A DNA stretch of 6,395 nucleotides from JAGQTE01 sp964648005 (GCA_964648005.1 CAZYKR010000252.1:1-6395), one strand, 5' to 3'. Positions 1 to 6,223 are shown, counted from the stretch's first letter. The notes: generated by a model not told the origin, from the sequence alone. Program-made: numbers and translations.

Positions 1-570
1 TCGGAACACCAGCACTTCGGGATCGACGGGCTCGACCGGGTCCTGGGCCGGGTTCGTCCACGCGGTGGCCCAGTCCTCGAAGCACCGGATCGACCGCAGG
101 TCCGATACGGCGGGTGCGACGTCGAGCGTTGCGGCGGCGGCGAGCAGCTGCGAAGGATCGACGCACGCGTCGCCGAGGTCGACGCCTCGATGGTCGAGGT
201 TCGCCACCCGCTCGGGCTCCGCCGAGGTAGCGGGCGCCGCCCCGGACACCCGCGGGGACGACGTGCTCGACGGCATCGGGTCCAGCGGAAGGTCCGTCGA
301 GGGCTCCGACGATCCGTCCGGACGCTCCGACGCCGGGGGCGAGGCCGAAGGGGAACGCACCGACGTCGAGGCCGCAGCACCACCCGAGCCGGCCGTCGGC
401 TCCACGGTCGCGCATCCGGCGCCGGCGAGGAGCAGTCCGGCCACCACGGAGGCCGCGACGCCGGCGCGCCCTCGGCCCCTGCCGATGCGCCAGCGGCCAA
501 CCGCAAGGGGCAAGGCACCCGAAGGTGCCCCGCCCACGCCTGCGGCATGGCGCCACGAGTCGTTCGTCAT
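1..570 (-). CDS. Probable secreted lipoprotein, partial (3' end outside window)
   Basis: The 190 visible codons stay open to the window edge, so the C-terminus is missing. From ATG at 570 the protein has an arginine-rich segment (RWRIGRGRGR, residues 27-36) and a hydrophobic stretch, then LLLAGAGC with the candidate lipid-bearing cysteine at residue 53. The -3 position is Gly rather than Leu, but the site fits the relaxed lipobox pattern. Residues 54 to about 125 are rich in Ser, Pro, Thr, Ala and Glu, typical of a flexible wall-spanning linker. A folded domain then begins, with two cysteines (about 146 and 163) and the segment IRCFEDWATAW. This Cys/Trp pattern faintly recalls small actinobacterial lipoprotein domains such as LppP/LprE, which is not a firm assignment. 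The start is uncertain. ATG 570 lies two bases after the upstream stop (TGAGGATG) without a well-placed Shine-Dalgarno. GTG at 537 and TTG at 513 are in-frame alternatives, and TTG would give a more usual 33-residue signal peptide. Function unknown. Confidence 0.72.
   Translation of the reverse strand, partial: MTNDSWRHAAGVGGAPSGALPLAVGRWRIGRGRGRAGVAASVVAGLLLAGAGCATVEPTAGSGGAAASTSVRSPSASPPASERPDGSSEPSTDLPLDPMPSSTSSPRVSGAAPATSAEPERVANLDHRGVDLGDACVDPSQLLAAAATLDVAPAVSDLRSIRCFEDWATAWTNPAQDPVEPVDPEVLVFR
508..535 (-). terminator. Strong UUCG-loop hairpin: terminator or attenuator
   Basis: Read on the minus strand, the left arm GGGCGGGGCACC (535-524) and the right arm GGTGCCTTGCCC (519-508) pair over 12 bp, including two adjacent G-U pairs, around the loop TTCG closed by C-G. 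This is the extra-stable cUUCGg tetraloop. On the plus strand the two G-U pairs become A-C mismatches, so the structure favours the minus transcript. It begins 37 bases after the stop of the PhoX-like gene, a normal distance for a terminator. No T-run follows (next bases CTTGCGG), which is common in high-GC actinobacteria. It lies within codons 12-21 of the lipoprotein frame if that gene starts at 570, so an attenuator role is equally possible. Confidence 0.55.
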
Positions 571-572
571 CC

Positions 573-2102
573 TCACGACCCGTAGACAGCCGACCAGTCG
601 GTCACGTGCATGGCCAGGAGCTGCCCGTGCTGCACGAGCTCCTCGACCGTGCCCGGACCGGTGCCCGCCGGCAGGCCGGCCGACGTGTGCACCTGGGCGT
701 CGAGCAGGAACCAGCCGGCGCCGAGCAGGTCGTCCGCAGGGATGATGCCGCTCGACTCTTCGTCGTTGGTCATGAACCCCGGCGCGCCCGGCGAGAACCG
801 GTCGGCGTCGAACACCGCTACCTCACCCACGGCGCCGTCGGCGATGCGGTAGGCGAAGATGCGGGCCAAGACATCGTCGCCACCCGGGTCCTCCTGGATC
901 ACGATGTTGCCGTCGGCGATCGTCATGTTGTCGGGCTTGTTGGCACCGATGGCCTCGGTCCCGTCCATCAGCAGGGTCAGCGTGCCGCCCAGCTCCGGCT
1001 GGTCGATGTCGGCGAACCGCAGGCGCCACAGGCCCCCGCCCCCGCCGCTCGTCGAGCCCTCTCCGCCGTCGGTGGTGATGAAGTAGAAGTCGTTCGGGTT
1101 GTCCGGATCGAACGCGCCGTCCTCGACGCGATTGAGCCGGAGCGCTCCTGCAGCGTCGGCTTGCGCCTTCTGCTGCGCCCCCGTCAGCTTCCAGTCCACG
1201 CTCACGAGGTCGAACGGCACCGCATCACCGGCATCGTGCGCGGCCCGGAAGGCAGCGTCGGTGGCGATGCCGTCGAGCTTGATGTTCGCCACGTTGCCGT
1301 CGAGCAACCCCGCGCGGGCCAGCGGTCCACCCGAAGCCGTCTTGGTGCCGCGGTACACCGACACCCGACCATCGAACTGATCGTCGAGGCCGACCAGGAC
1401 GGTCGTGTCGGACGCATTCGTCGCGGGCACGAGGTTCTCGAACGAGAAGCGCCCGGCACGGGGAAGCTCGCGCGTCGCACCGCTGCGCAACGTGGCGAAC
1501 GCCCGACCCTCGCTTCCGGACTCCTCGCCGGCGAAGTAGATGGGCTCAGTTGTGCCATTGCCCGACCCGCTGTTGAAGAACTGGCCCGGCGCCCCCTGCG
1601 CTGACGAGCACAGCCGGCTGAGGGCGAGCGATCCCGACGTCGGCGTGGCCGTGTAGGTGTTGGTCGTGCGGTCGAAGTAGGTGATCACCGAGGTGAGATC
1701 GGAGCCGTGCAGCACGTCGTGCGTCGTCGGGTCGATGACGTAGCGCGACACGAAGGCACCCTTTTGACCATGCTTGCGCACGATGCCGTTGGAGGCGCCC
1801 AGCTCCTGGTTCATGTGCACGATGACCCGGTCGTCTGCGTCGCGTCGAACGGCGCCGAGCCCGTCGGGGATGCCGACCATGGCGTAGCCGTTCCGGGCGG
1901 GAAGGTCGTTCACGGTGAGCAGCGACTCGATCGTCACGCCTGCGGCGACGGGCTCGAGGTACGGGTCGACCGTCGTGCGTGGCCCGGTCAGCGTCCCGGG
2001 GCCGGCAGCCGATGCAGGCAGCACCGCCACCATCGAGCCGACCGCCACGGTGACCGCTGCGGCGCCGAAGCGTCGGCCTCGGCGAGGGTGGTTCTTGGAC
2101 AT
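573..2102 (-). CDS. Secreted PhoX/DUF839-like putative phosphatase, beta-propeller type
   Basis: The 509-residue product has a basic N-terminus (residues 6-11), a hydrophobic core and an ASA-A signal peptidase site near residue 32, so it is probably exported by Sec; no good twin-arginine motif is visible. The mature part carries spaced acidic motifs: HMNQEL (96-101), GEESGSEGRAF (192-202), FSFEN (219-223), GLDDQ (238-242), EDGAFDPDNPNDFYFITT (327-344), NKPDNMTI (388-395), VIQEDPGGDD (401-410), DEESSGII (447-454) and GWFLLDAQVH (463-472). From memory of related sequences, these match PhoX/DUF839-like propeller proteins, in which acidic residues bind calcium and the enzyme removes phosphate from organic esters. 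Activity here is inferred. The only cysteine is at 165 (LSRLCSSA). ATG 2102 is chosen because GGAGGAG precedes it; a TTG at 2147 has no such support. A 120-base gap separates it from tadE, with no convincing promoter or terminator, so it may be transcribed from the tad operon. Confidence 0.72.
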   Translation of the reverse strand: MSKNHPRRGRRFGAAAVTVAVGSMVAVLPASAAGPGTLTGPRTTVDPYLEPVAAGVTIESLLTVNDLPARNGYAMVGIPDGLGAVRRDADDRVIVHMNQELGASNGIVRKHGQKGAFVSRYVIDPTTHDVLHGSDLTSVITYFDRTTNTYTATPTSGSLALSRLCSSAQGAPGQFFNSGSGNGTTEPIYFAGEESGSEGRAFATLRSGATRELPRAGRFSFENLVPATNASDTTVLVGLDDQFDGRVSVYRGTKTASGGPLARAGLLDGNVANIKLDGIATDAAFRAAHDAGDAVPFDLVSVDWKLTGAQQKAQADAAGALRLNRVEDGAFDPDNPNDFYFITTDGGEGSTSGGGGGLWRLRFADIDQPELGGTLTLLMDGTEAIGANKPDNMTIADGNIVIQEDPGGDDVLARIFAYRIADGAVGEVAVFDADRFSPGAPGFMTNDEESSGIIPADDLLGAGWFLLDAQVHTSAGLPAGTGPGTVEELVQHGQLLAMHVTDWSAVYGS

Positions 2103-2104
2103 GT

Positions 2105-2111
2105 CTCCTCC
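2105..2111 (-). promoter_or_regulatory. Ribosome binding site of the PhoX-like gene
   Basis: GGAGGAG on the minus strand ends two bases before ATG 2102, with the GGAGG core four bases from it. It fixes the start of the secreted protein at 2102 and gives a signal peptide of normal length. Confidence 0.75.
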
Positions 2112-2222
2112 AGACGAGATACGTGTCGCTCTCCGTGCGCCGCGCAAGCTACGCAGGCGAGTTGGCCCGGACCTGGCGTCGGGGTGACGAGTCGGTGAAC
2201 GTCTCGCGCTGGCTCGACCGCG

Positions 2223-2627
2223 CTACGACTCGACCCGAAGGGCGGCCGACGCCTGCACGGTTCGACCGTCCACCACCGAACCGATCAGCGGGAGCGTGCC
2301 GGTCAGCCGCAAAGTGACGGATACCCGCACGGCGGCTCCGCCGCCGACCTGCTCTGACGTGACGATCACCTCGGCACGTTCCGGATCGTCGACTGCCGCC
2401 AGCGCCACCCGCCGGCCGGCGGCGATCGGATCCTCGGCGACGGCAGCGGCGCGTGCACCCTCGTGGGCGGCGTGCTCGACGCGGAGCTGCGCCCGCACGA
2501 TCAGCCCGACCTGGACGACGGCGAGCAGCAACACCACGACGAACGGCAGAACGAGGGCCAGTTCCACCGTGGCCTGGCCCTCGTCGCCATCTCGTCGTGA
2601 CCGGATCCCGCTCCGGTCCCCACTCAC
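2223..2627 (-). CDS. tadE: TadE-like pseudopilin
   Basis: The 134-residue product has the class III prepilin layout. A short charged leader (RRDGDEG, 11-17) is followed by a probable cleavage site G17/Q18, Glu at +5 (E22) and a hydrophobic helix VELALVLPFVVVLLLAVVQ (21-39). After that comes RAQLRVEHAAHEGARAAAV (45-63), which is characteristic of TadE. The rest is a small beta-rich tail, about as long as in actinobacterial TadE proteins. TadE-type pseudopilins are cut by a prepilin peptidase and act at the membrane in fibre assembly. The chosen start is GTG 2627, which overlaps the stop of the pilin gene by four bases (GTGA), with GGGA seven bases upstream inside the pilin gene. This implies translational coupling. 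An in-frame start at 2699 would bury 24 more residues in the pilin gene and give a poor leader. A TadF partner is not found downstream. Confidence 0.85.
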   Translation of the reverse strand: MSGDRSGIRSRRDGDEGQATVELALVLPFVVVLLLAVVQVGLIVRAQLRVEHAAHEGARAAAVAEDPIAAGRRVALAAVDDPERAEVIVTSEQVGGGAAVRVSVTLRLTGTLPLIGSVVDGRTVQASAALRVES

Positions 2628-2848
2628 CCGGCGCGTCCCATGACCTTGCCGATGACAAAGTCGAAGAGCTTGCCGATCAGGTTGGTGTCGGTCGCCCACG
2701 AGATGACGAGGACGGCGATGGCCGCGGCCCCGAGCAACACGAGCGCGTACTCGGCGGTGCTCTGGCCGCCGTCGCCCAGGCGGTGACGGCGCAGGGCAGC
2801 AAGCCCTGCGAGGAGCGCGGCCTGGGCCGCGCAGATGACTGCAAGCAT
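2624..2848 (-). CDS. flp: Flp/DUF4244-type pilin subunit
   Basis: This 74-residue protein has the pilin core GGQSTAEYALVLLGAAAIAVLV (27-48). Cleavage is expected at G28/Q29, with Glu at +5 (E33) and Tyr at +6 (Y34), the classical Flp signature. The mature form would be about 46 residues, ending GKLFDFVIGKVMGRAG. In this family the subunit is processed and assembled into a thin fibre, or acts as a short membrane pseudopilin, by the TadA/B/C machine. Its length, STAEY motif and position between tadC and tadE fit the actinobacterial DUF4244 group (Rv3656c-like). The leader is odd in having a hydrophobic segment at residues 1-19. The start is well supported by AGGAGG six bases upstream. It is the only gene of the tad set not overlapping its upstream neighbour, which suggests separate control of its abundance. 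Confidence 0.85.
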   Translation of the reverse strand: MLAVICAAQAALLAGLAALRRHRLGDGGQSTAEYALVLLGAAAIAVLVISWATDTNLIGKLFDFVIGKVMGRAG

Positions 2849-2854
2849 GATGAA

Positions 2855-2860
2855 CCTCCT
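2855..2860 (-). promoter_or_regulatory. flp: Strong ribosome binding site of the pilin gene
   Basis: A full AGGAGG lies on the minus strand six bases before ATG 2848. It is the best Shine-Dalgarno in the tad genes, where the other junctions rely on overlaps or partial sites. This agrees with a need for more pilin than machinery. It also fixes the pilin start and hence the long hydrophobic leader. Confidence 0.8.
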
Positions 2861-2909
2861 GTGAGGATCCGATTCGGGTGTGGGTCCAGGGCCGAGTGGC
2901 CGAGCGGAG

Positions 2910-2925
2910 GGTCCGATACCGGACC
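2910..2925 (-). promoter_or_regulatory. Intercistronic hairpin between tadC and flp
   Basis: A perfect 6-bp inverted repeat (GGTCCG, loop GTAT, CGGACC on the minus strand) starts two bases after the tadC stop and ends 61 bases before the pilin start. No T-run follows. It could stabilise or mark processing of the mRNA so that flp is expressed apart from tadZABC, or be a weak terminator. A second GGACCC copy lies at 2882-2887 and could compete for the left arm. The role is inferred from position only. Confidence 0.45.
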
Positions 2926-2927
2926 GA

Positions 2928-3680
2928 TCAGAGCTGCAGGGAACGCAGCGAGAGCACGATGAGCGGCACCACGGTCATGAGCGCGAAGGCCGGGAGGATG
3001 CACAGCACCAGCGGTGGCAGCAGCAGCACCGGCACGCGCCGCACGCGCCGCTCGAGGTCGCGCCGACGCACGTCGCGCAGCTCGGCGGCAAGGCTGCCCA
3101 GCGGCACCGAGACCGGTGCGCCGTCGACCACCGAGGCCTCGAGGGCATCCGCGCAACGCACGCCGTCGTCGCCGAGCACCCGCAGCGCGTCCAGGGCGTC
3201 GCGAGCCCGGGCGCCGGCCACGATGCGCTCCGCCGCTCGGCAACAGGCGGCGCGAGCCGGATCGGTGCCGTCATGGCCGACGAGCTCCAAGGCGATCGGT
3301 ACCGTCAAGCCGGCGTCCAAGCACAGCCGCAGCAGGTCGATGGTCTCGGGCAACGCCTGCATCGCCAGCGCCCGTTCCCGGTGCACGGCGCGCGCCCGCC
3401 GCATCGCCGGCAGCCGCCACGCCACCAGAGCCGCTGCGCCACTCACGATCGGCGAGATGATCAGCCCCAGCGCCGCCGCCACCAACGCACCACCGGCGTC
3501 GCTCGCCGCCTCGTCCGAGGACGGCACACGACCGACGAGTCGATGCGCCGACCGGCCGATGCCTCCCGCCACGACCCGCACGGGGTGGGCGCGTTCCGGT
3601 CGTCGGCCGCGGCGCAACCTCGCCACGCCCACCCGGGCCAGCACCAGCCGCCGGCCCCCGGGTCGCAGCACCCGCATCAT
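2928..3680 (-). CDS. tadC: TadC, type II/IV secretion F-domain inner-membrane platform protein
   Basis: The 250-residue product has an arginine-rich N-terminus (1-55) and hydrophobic helices at about 62-90. The cytoplasmic F-domain (T2SSF type) begins near 107, with LPETIDLLRLCLDAGLTVP (110-128) as the recognisable motif. A C-terminal hydrophobic region follows (about 216-246, including VPVLLLPPLVLCILPAFAL). Proteins of this family sit in the inner membrane with TadB and couple the TadA ATPase to pilin extrusion. It is somewhat shorter than the roughly 300 residues usual for proteobacterial TadC, as in other actinobacterial loci. The start is the first of two consecutive ATG codons (3680), overlapping the tadB stop by four bases (ATGA). 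The 79-base gap downstream holds a hairpin before the pilin gene. Assignment to TadC rather than TadB rests on order and on the C-terminal hydrophobic block. Confidence 0.85.
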   Translation of the reverse strand: MMRVLRPGGRRLVLARVGVARLRRGRRPERAHPVRVVAGGIGRSAHRLVGRVPSSDEAASDAGGALVAAALGLIISPIVSGAAALVAWRLPAMRRARAVHRERALAMQALPETIDLLRLCLDAGLTVPIALELVGHDGTDPARAACCRAAERIVAGARARDALDALRVLGDDGVRCADALEASVVDGAPVSVPLGSLAAELRDVRRRDLERRVRRVPVLLLPPLVLCILPAFALMTVVPLIVLSLRSLQL

Positions 3681-4393
3681 CGGGCCACCCGCGCCACGGC
3701 TCGCATCCACAGCGCGCCGAGGGCGTCCAGCACCGCCGCTGCGAACAGGCATGCCACGCCGATCGGGTCGGCGAACAGGAAGTGACGCACCTCGGCATCT
3801 CCCGACGCCAGCAGCACGCCGAACGCCAGGGGTGCCACGACGAGCAGCACGGCTGACGCCACGGCCTGCGCGGTGAGTGCTCGCGCCTCGCGGCGTACCG
3901 CCTCGCGGTCGCGCACCGAGGCCGCCACACCTTCGAGCGCCGCCGCCGGCGCTCCTCCTGCACGGACCGCGATGCGGAGCGCCCCGACGATCACCCGGCG
4001 CGGATCATCTCGGCGAAGCGCCGAGCCCGAGAGCCACCGGGCCAAGGCAGCATCGAAGGACCGGCCATCGCGCAGCGACGCGGCGCACGGCACCAGTTCG
4101 TCGTGCAGCGGTCCGTCGAGGCGCTCGGCGGCGCGCGCGAACGCCTGCGGCACCGACGCTCCCGAGCGCAAGGCCCAGGCGACGTGGTCGAGCAGGACCG
4201 GGAGCTGACGCGCCGCCAACTCGGCGGCGCGTCGTCGCCGCACACGGCTGATCGCATCCGCCACGAGCCGACCGCCCGGACGACGACCCCGCCTGCTGGA
4301 CAACGCCGCCACACGCGCCCGAGGTGAACGAGCCGACCGTCGCACGGCCACCACACCACCCAGCACGACCACCACCATCAGCTCAGTGGCCAT
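3677..4393 (-). CDS. tadB: TadB, type II/IV secretion F-domain inner-membrane platform protein
   Basis: The 238-residue product starts with a membrane helix (about 3-17) and a basic stretch (18-55). An F-domain follows (about 63-197), with QLPVLLDHVAWALRSGASVPQAF (63-85) as the typical first motif and IAVRAGGAPAAALEGVA (141-157) as the second half. Two C-terminal helices lie at about 174-197 and 209-230. It is predicted to form the membrane platform with TadC that TadA acts upon. It is shorter than the roughly 300-residue proteobacterial proteins, consistent with the actinobacterial form. ATG 4393 is chosen because it overlaps the tadA stop by one base (TGATG) and directly precedes the first helix. 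The same frame stays open to 5305, but that upstream part only mirrors tadA in another frame. It overlaps tadC by four bases at its end. Confidence 0.87.
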   Translation of the reverse strand: MATELMVVVVLGGVVAVRRSARSPRARVAALSSRRGRRPGGRLVADAISRVRRRRAAELAARQLPVLLDHVAWALRSGASVPQAFARAAERLDGPLHDELVPCAASLRDGRSFDAALARWLSGSALRRDDPRRVIVGALRIAVRAGGAPAAALEGVAASVRDREAVRREARALTAQAVASAVLLVVAPLAFGVLLASGDAEVRHFLFADPIGVACLFAAAVLDALGALWMRAVARVAR

Positions 4394-5559
4394 CACGCCA
4401 CCCACCAGGGACGCGCGCCGCCCACGCGGGTGGGGCGGACGCTGCGGGCGACCGGAGCACCGGCGTCGTCGAGCAAGGGCACGGTGCGCAACGTGGGCTG
4501 GTCGAGCGGTGACCACGGGGCCACCTCGTCGACCGCGACGACAGCCCGCCGACCGTGGCGGCGTTCGAGTTGGACCACGAGATCGACCGCCGCGGCGAGC
4601 TGCTCGCGCACGACCGGCGACGGGAGGTCGACCGCGGCGGTGAGCACCATGGTCTCGAGGCGCCGCAGCGCGTCGACCGGGCTGTTCGCGTGGCACGTCG
4701 ACAGCGAGCCTTCGTGGCCCGTGTTCATCGCCTGGAGCATGTCCAGCGCCTCGGGACCGCGGGCCTCGCCCACGACGATCCGGTCGGGACGCATCCGCAG
4801 CGCGGCGCGCACCAGGTCGCGGATCGCCACGGCACCCACCCCCTCCGCGTTGGCCGGCCGCGCCTCGAGCCGCACCACATGCGCACGGCCGAGCCGGAGC
4901 TCGGCGGCATCTTCGATGGTGACCAGGCGCTCGCCGGCCGGGATGTGCCCCGCCAGCGCGTTGAGCAGCGTCGTCTTGCCCGAACCGGTACCACCGCTGA
5001 CGACGATGTTGCAGCGTGCGCGCACCGCGCGGTGCAGCAGCTCCGCCACCGGCGACGGGCAGAACGCCTCCAGCGGGAGGACGGCGGCCCCGAAGCGACG
5101 GATCGACAGGCACGGCCCGTCGACCGACACCGGTGGAAGCACGGCGTTGGCACGGGAGCCGTCGGCAAGCCGTGCGTCGACGATGGGGTGGGCCCGATCG
5201 GCGCGCAGGCCAAGCGGGTGCACGATGCGCTCGATGATGGCGGCGCGCTCGTCGGCGGTCAGATCGATCGCCTCGCGGGTCATCACCCCCGCCCGTTCGG
5301 TCCACACCGAACCATCGCCGTTGACGAGCACGTCGGTGACCTCCGGCGCGTCGAGCAGCGCGTCGAGCGGACCCAGACCGCGCAGCCGAGCGACGACCGC
5401 CTCGACGGCGCTCGTACGACCGGACTCGTCGAGCAGGGGCGCCACCGCGGCGACGGCCTCGATGACGCGCCGGCGGAGCTCGTCCTCGTCGGGAAGCGGC
5501 ACCAGGTCGTCGAGCGCGGCGATCGCCCGCTCGATGGCGACCGACCGGTGCTCAGCCAC
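4393..5559 (-). CDS. tadA: TadA/CpaF-type pilus assembly ATPase
   Basis: This 388-residue secretion ATPase powers Tad fibre assembly from the cytoplasmic face of the membrane, as a hexamer in known family members. An N-terminal domain (about 1-160) includes DVLVNGDGSVW (76-86), typical of CpaF. It is followed by Walker A GGTGSGKTT (189-197), the Asp box VTIEDAAEL (213-221), RMRPDRIVVGEARGPEALDM (255-274) with Walker B, and the His box HEGSLSTCHANSP (282-294). All catalytic motifs look intact, so it should be active. The length is normal for the actinobacterial short form. The best start is GTG 5559, which overlaps the last eight bases of tadZ with only a weak GGTGGG upstream. The frame is open to 5751, but the extra N-terminal residues lack any CpaF likeness and lie fully inside tadZ. 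The C-terminus meets tadB by a one-base overlap. Confidence 0.93.
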   Translation of the reverse strand: MAEHRSVAIERAIAALDDLVPLPDEDELRRRVIEAVAAVAPLLDESGRTSAVEAVVARLRGLGPLDALLDAPEVTDVLVNGDGSVWTERAGVMTREAIDLTADERAAIIERIVHPLGLRADRAHPIVDARLADGSRANAVLPPVSVDGPCLSIRRFGAAVLPLEAFCPSPVAELLHRAVRARCNIVVSGGTGSGKTTLLNALAGHIPAGERLVTIEDAAELRLGRAHVVRLEARPANAEGVGAVAIRDLVRAALRMRPDRIVVGEARGPEALDMLQAMNTGHEGSLSTCHANSPVDALRRLETMVLTAAVDLPSPVVREQLAAAVDLVVQLERRHGRRAVVAVDEVAPWSPLDQPTLRTVPLLDDAGAPVARSVRPTRVGGARPWWVA

Positions 5560-6223
5560 GACCCACCGCCCGACGGAGCGAGGTGGGCAGACGGGCGAGC
5601 AGCAGCCCGGCGTCGACGGCGCGCGCCACGGCGGGATCGAACGGGACCGTGCACGACACCGGCGCGCCGAGCGCATGGGCGACGTCATCGGCACGCAGCG
5701 CCCGACCTGGTTCGGCGAGGAGCACGACGTCGTCGGGGACGAGACCTGCACCGGACACTCGCCGCAGCGCCAGGTAACAGGCGCGGGTCACCAACACCGA
5801 ACGATCCCCGAGCTGCACGACCCGCCGACGCAGGGCGCGGTCCGCACCCTCGGCACCGGTGACGCAACCGACATCGACGACGACCGTGCGACGATCGGAC
5901 CCGAGCGCCTGCATCAACACCTCGACGCTCCCATCGCTCGCCGGACCCGGCACCCCCGATCCGCAGGGCAACAACCCCAGCCCACCGGCGAGCGGCTCCT
6001 CGAGGCGCGCGAGCCCCTCCGGCGGTGTGCCCGGACCAGCGTCGAGCCAGTCGCGCACGCCTGGTCCGTCCGACGGCGCCACGCCCAGGGCGATGGCGGC
6101 ATCCCCGTCGAGATCGACGAGCAGGGCGCCGTGCTGACTCGTGGTGGCGGCATGCACCGCCATCGCCGCGGCGATGACCGTCGTCCCCGCCCCGCCCTTG
6201 GCTCCCCAACAGGTGATGACCAC
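5552..6223 (-). CDS. tadZ: TadZ/CpaE/Ssd-like MinD-superfamily ATPase
   Basis: The 223-residue product begins with TCWGAKGGAGTT (4-15), a deviant Walker A of the ParA/MinD type. The signature Lys is kept (K9), but the second Lys is replaced by Thr (T14), as seen in CpaE/TadZ proteins. LLVDLDGD (34-41) is the Walker A' and TVVVDVG (113-119) the Walker B. CpaE/TadZ proteins place the Tad machine in the cell, often at a pole; the mycobacterial relative Ssd has been linked to septum control. The start codon is GTG 6223 with GGAGG six bases upstream, and the Walker motif sits right at the N-terminus. The receiver-like domain found in Caulobacter CpaE is therefore missing, making this a short form. 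It is the first gene of the operon, with a promoter candidate 52 bases upstream. The last eight bases overlap tadA. Confidence 0.87.
   Translation of the reverse strand: MVITCWGAKGGAGTTVIAAAMAVHAATTSQHGALLVDLDGDAAIALGVAPSDGPGVRDWLDAGPGTPPEGLARLEEPLAGGLGLLPCGSGVPGPASDGSVEVLMQALGSDRRTVVVDVGCVTGAEGADRALRRRVVQLGDRSVLVTRACYLALRRVSGAGLVPDDVVLLAEPGRALRADDVAHALGAPVSCTVPFDPAVARAVDAGLLLARLPTSLRRAVGRG

Noticed and set aside
65..745. Plus-strand open frame over the lipoprotein region
   Set aside because: Its translation is low-complexity Ser/Arg/Pro, without a ribosome binding site; the minus frame shows a signal peptide, lipobox and linker.
525..1604. Long plus-strand open frame of 359 codons opposite the PhoX-like gene
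   Set aside because: It mirrors the minus-strand gene. In GC-rich DNA antisense frames stay open easily, and the translation is Arg/Gly/Ala-rich with no domain-like pattern, whereas the minus frame has a signal peptide, ribosome binding site and family motifs.
2067..2102. Twin-arginine export signal in the PhoX-like protein (RRGRRF)
   Set aside because: The residues after each RR pair do not fit RRxFL; it is better read as a basic Sec n-region.
2103..2147. Longer N-terminus of the PhoX-like protein from TTG 2147
   Set aside because: The internal ATG 2102 has GGAGGAG directly upstream and gives a normal signal peptide; the extra 15 residues would bury it.
2146..2151. TAGCTT as a -10 box for the PhoX-like gene
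   Set aside because: No -35-like hexamer stands 16-18 bases upstream. TATCTC nearer the gene pairs with TTGCGC only at a 20-base spacing. Neither is convincing.
2103..2222. Remnant of a TadF gene between tadE and the PhoX-like gene
   Set aside because: Only 120 bases, and no GQxxxE-hydrophobic signature in any minus frame.
2855..2866. CCTC, loop ACAG, GAGG pairing that could hide the pilin ribosome binding site
   Set aside because: Only four base pairs; such short stems around a Shine-Dalgarno arise by chance.
4555..5862. Plus-strand open frame of 435 codons opposite tadA and tadZ
   Set aside because: It lies opposite two genes with intact ATPase motifs and its own product is a His/Arg-rich shadow.
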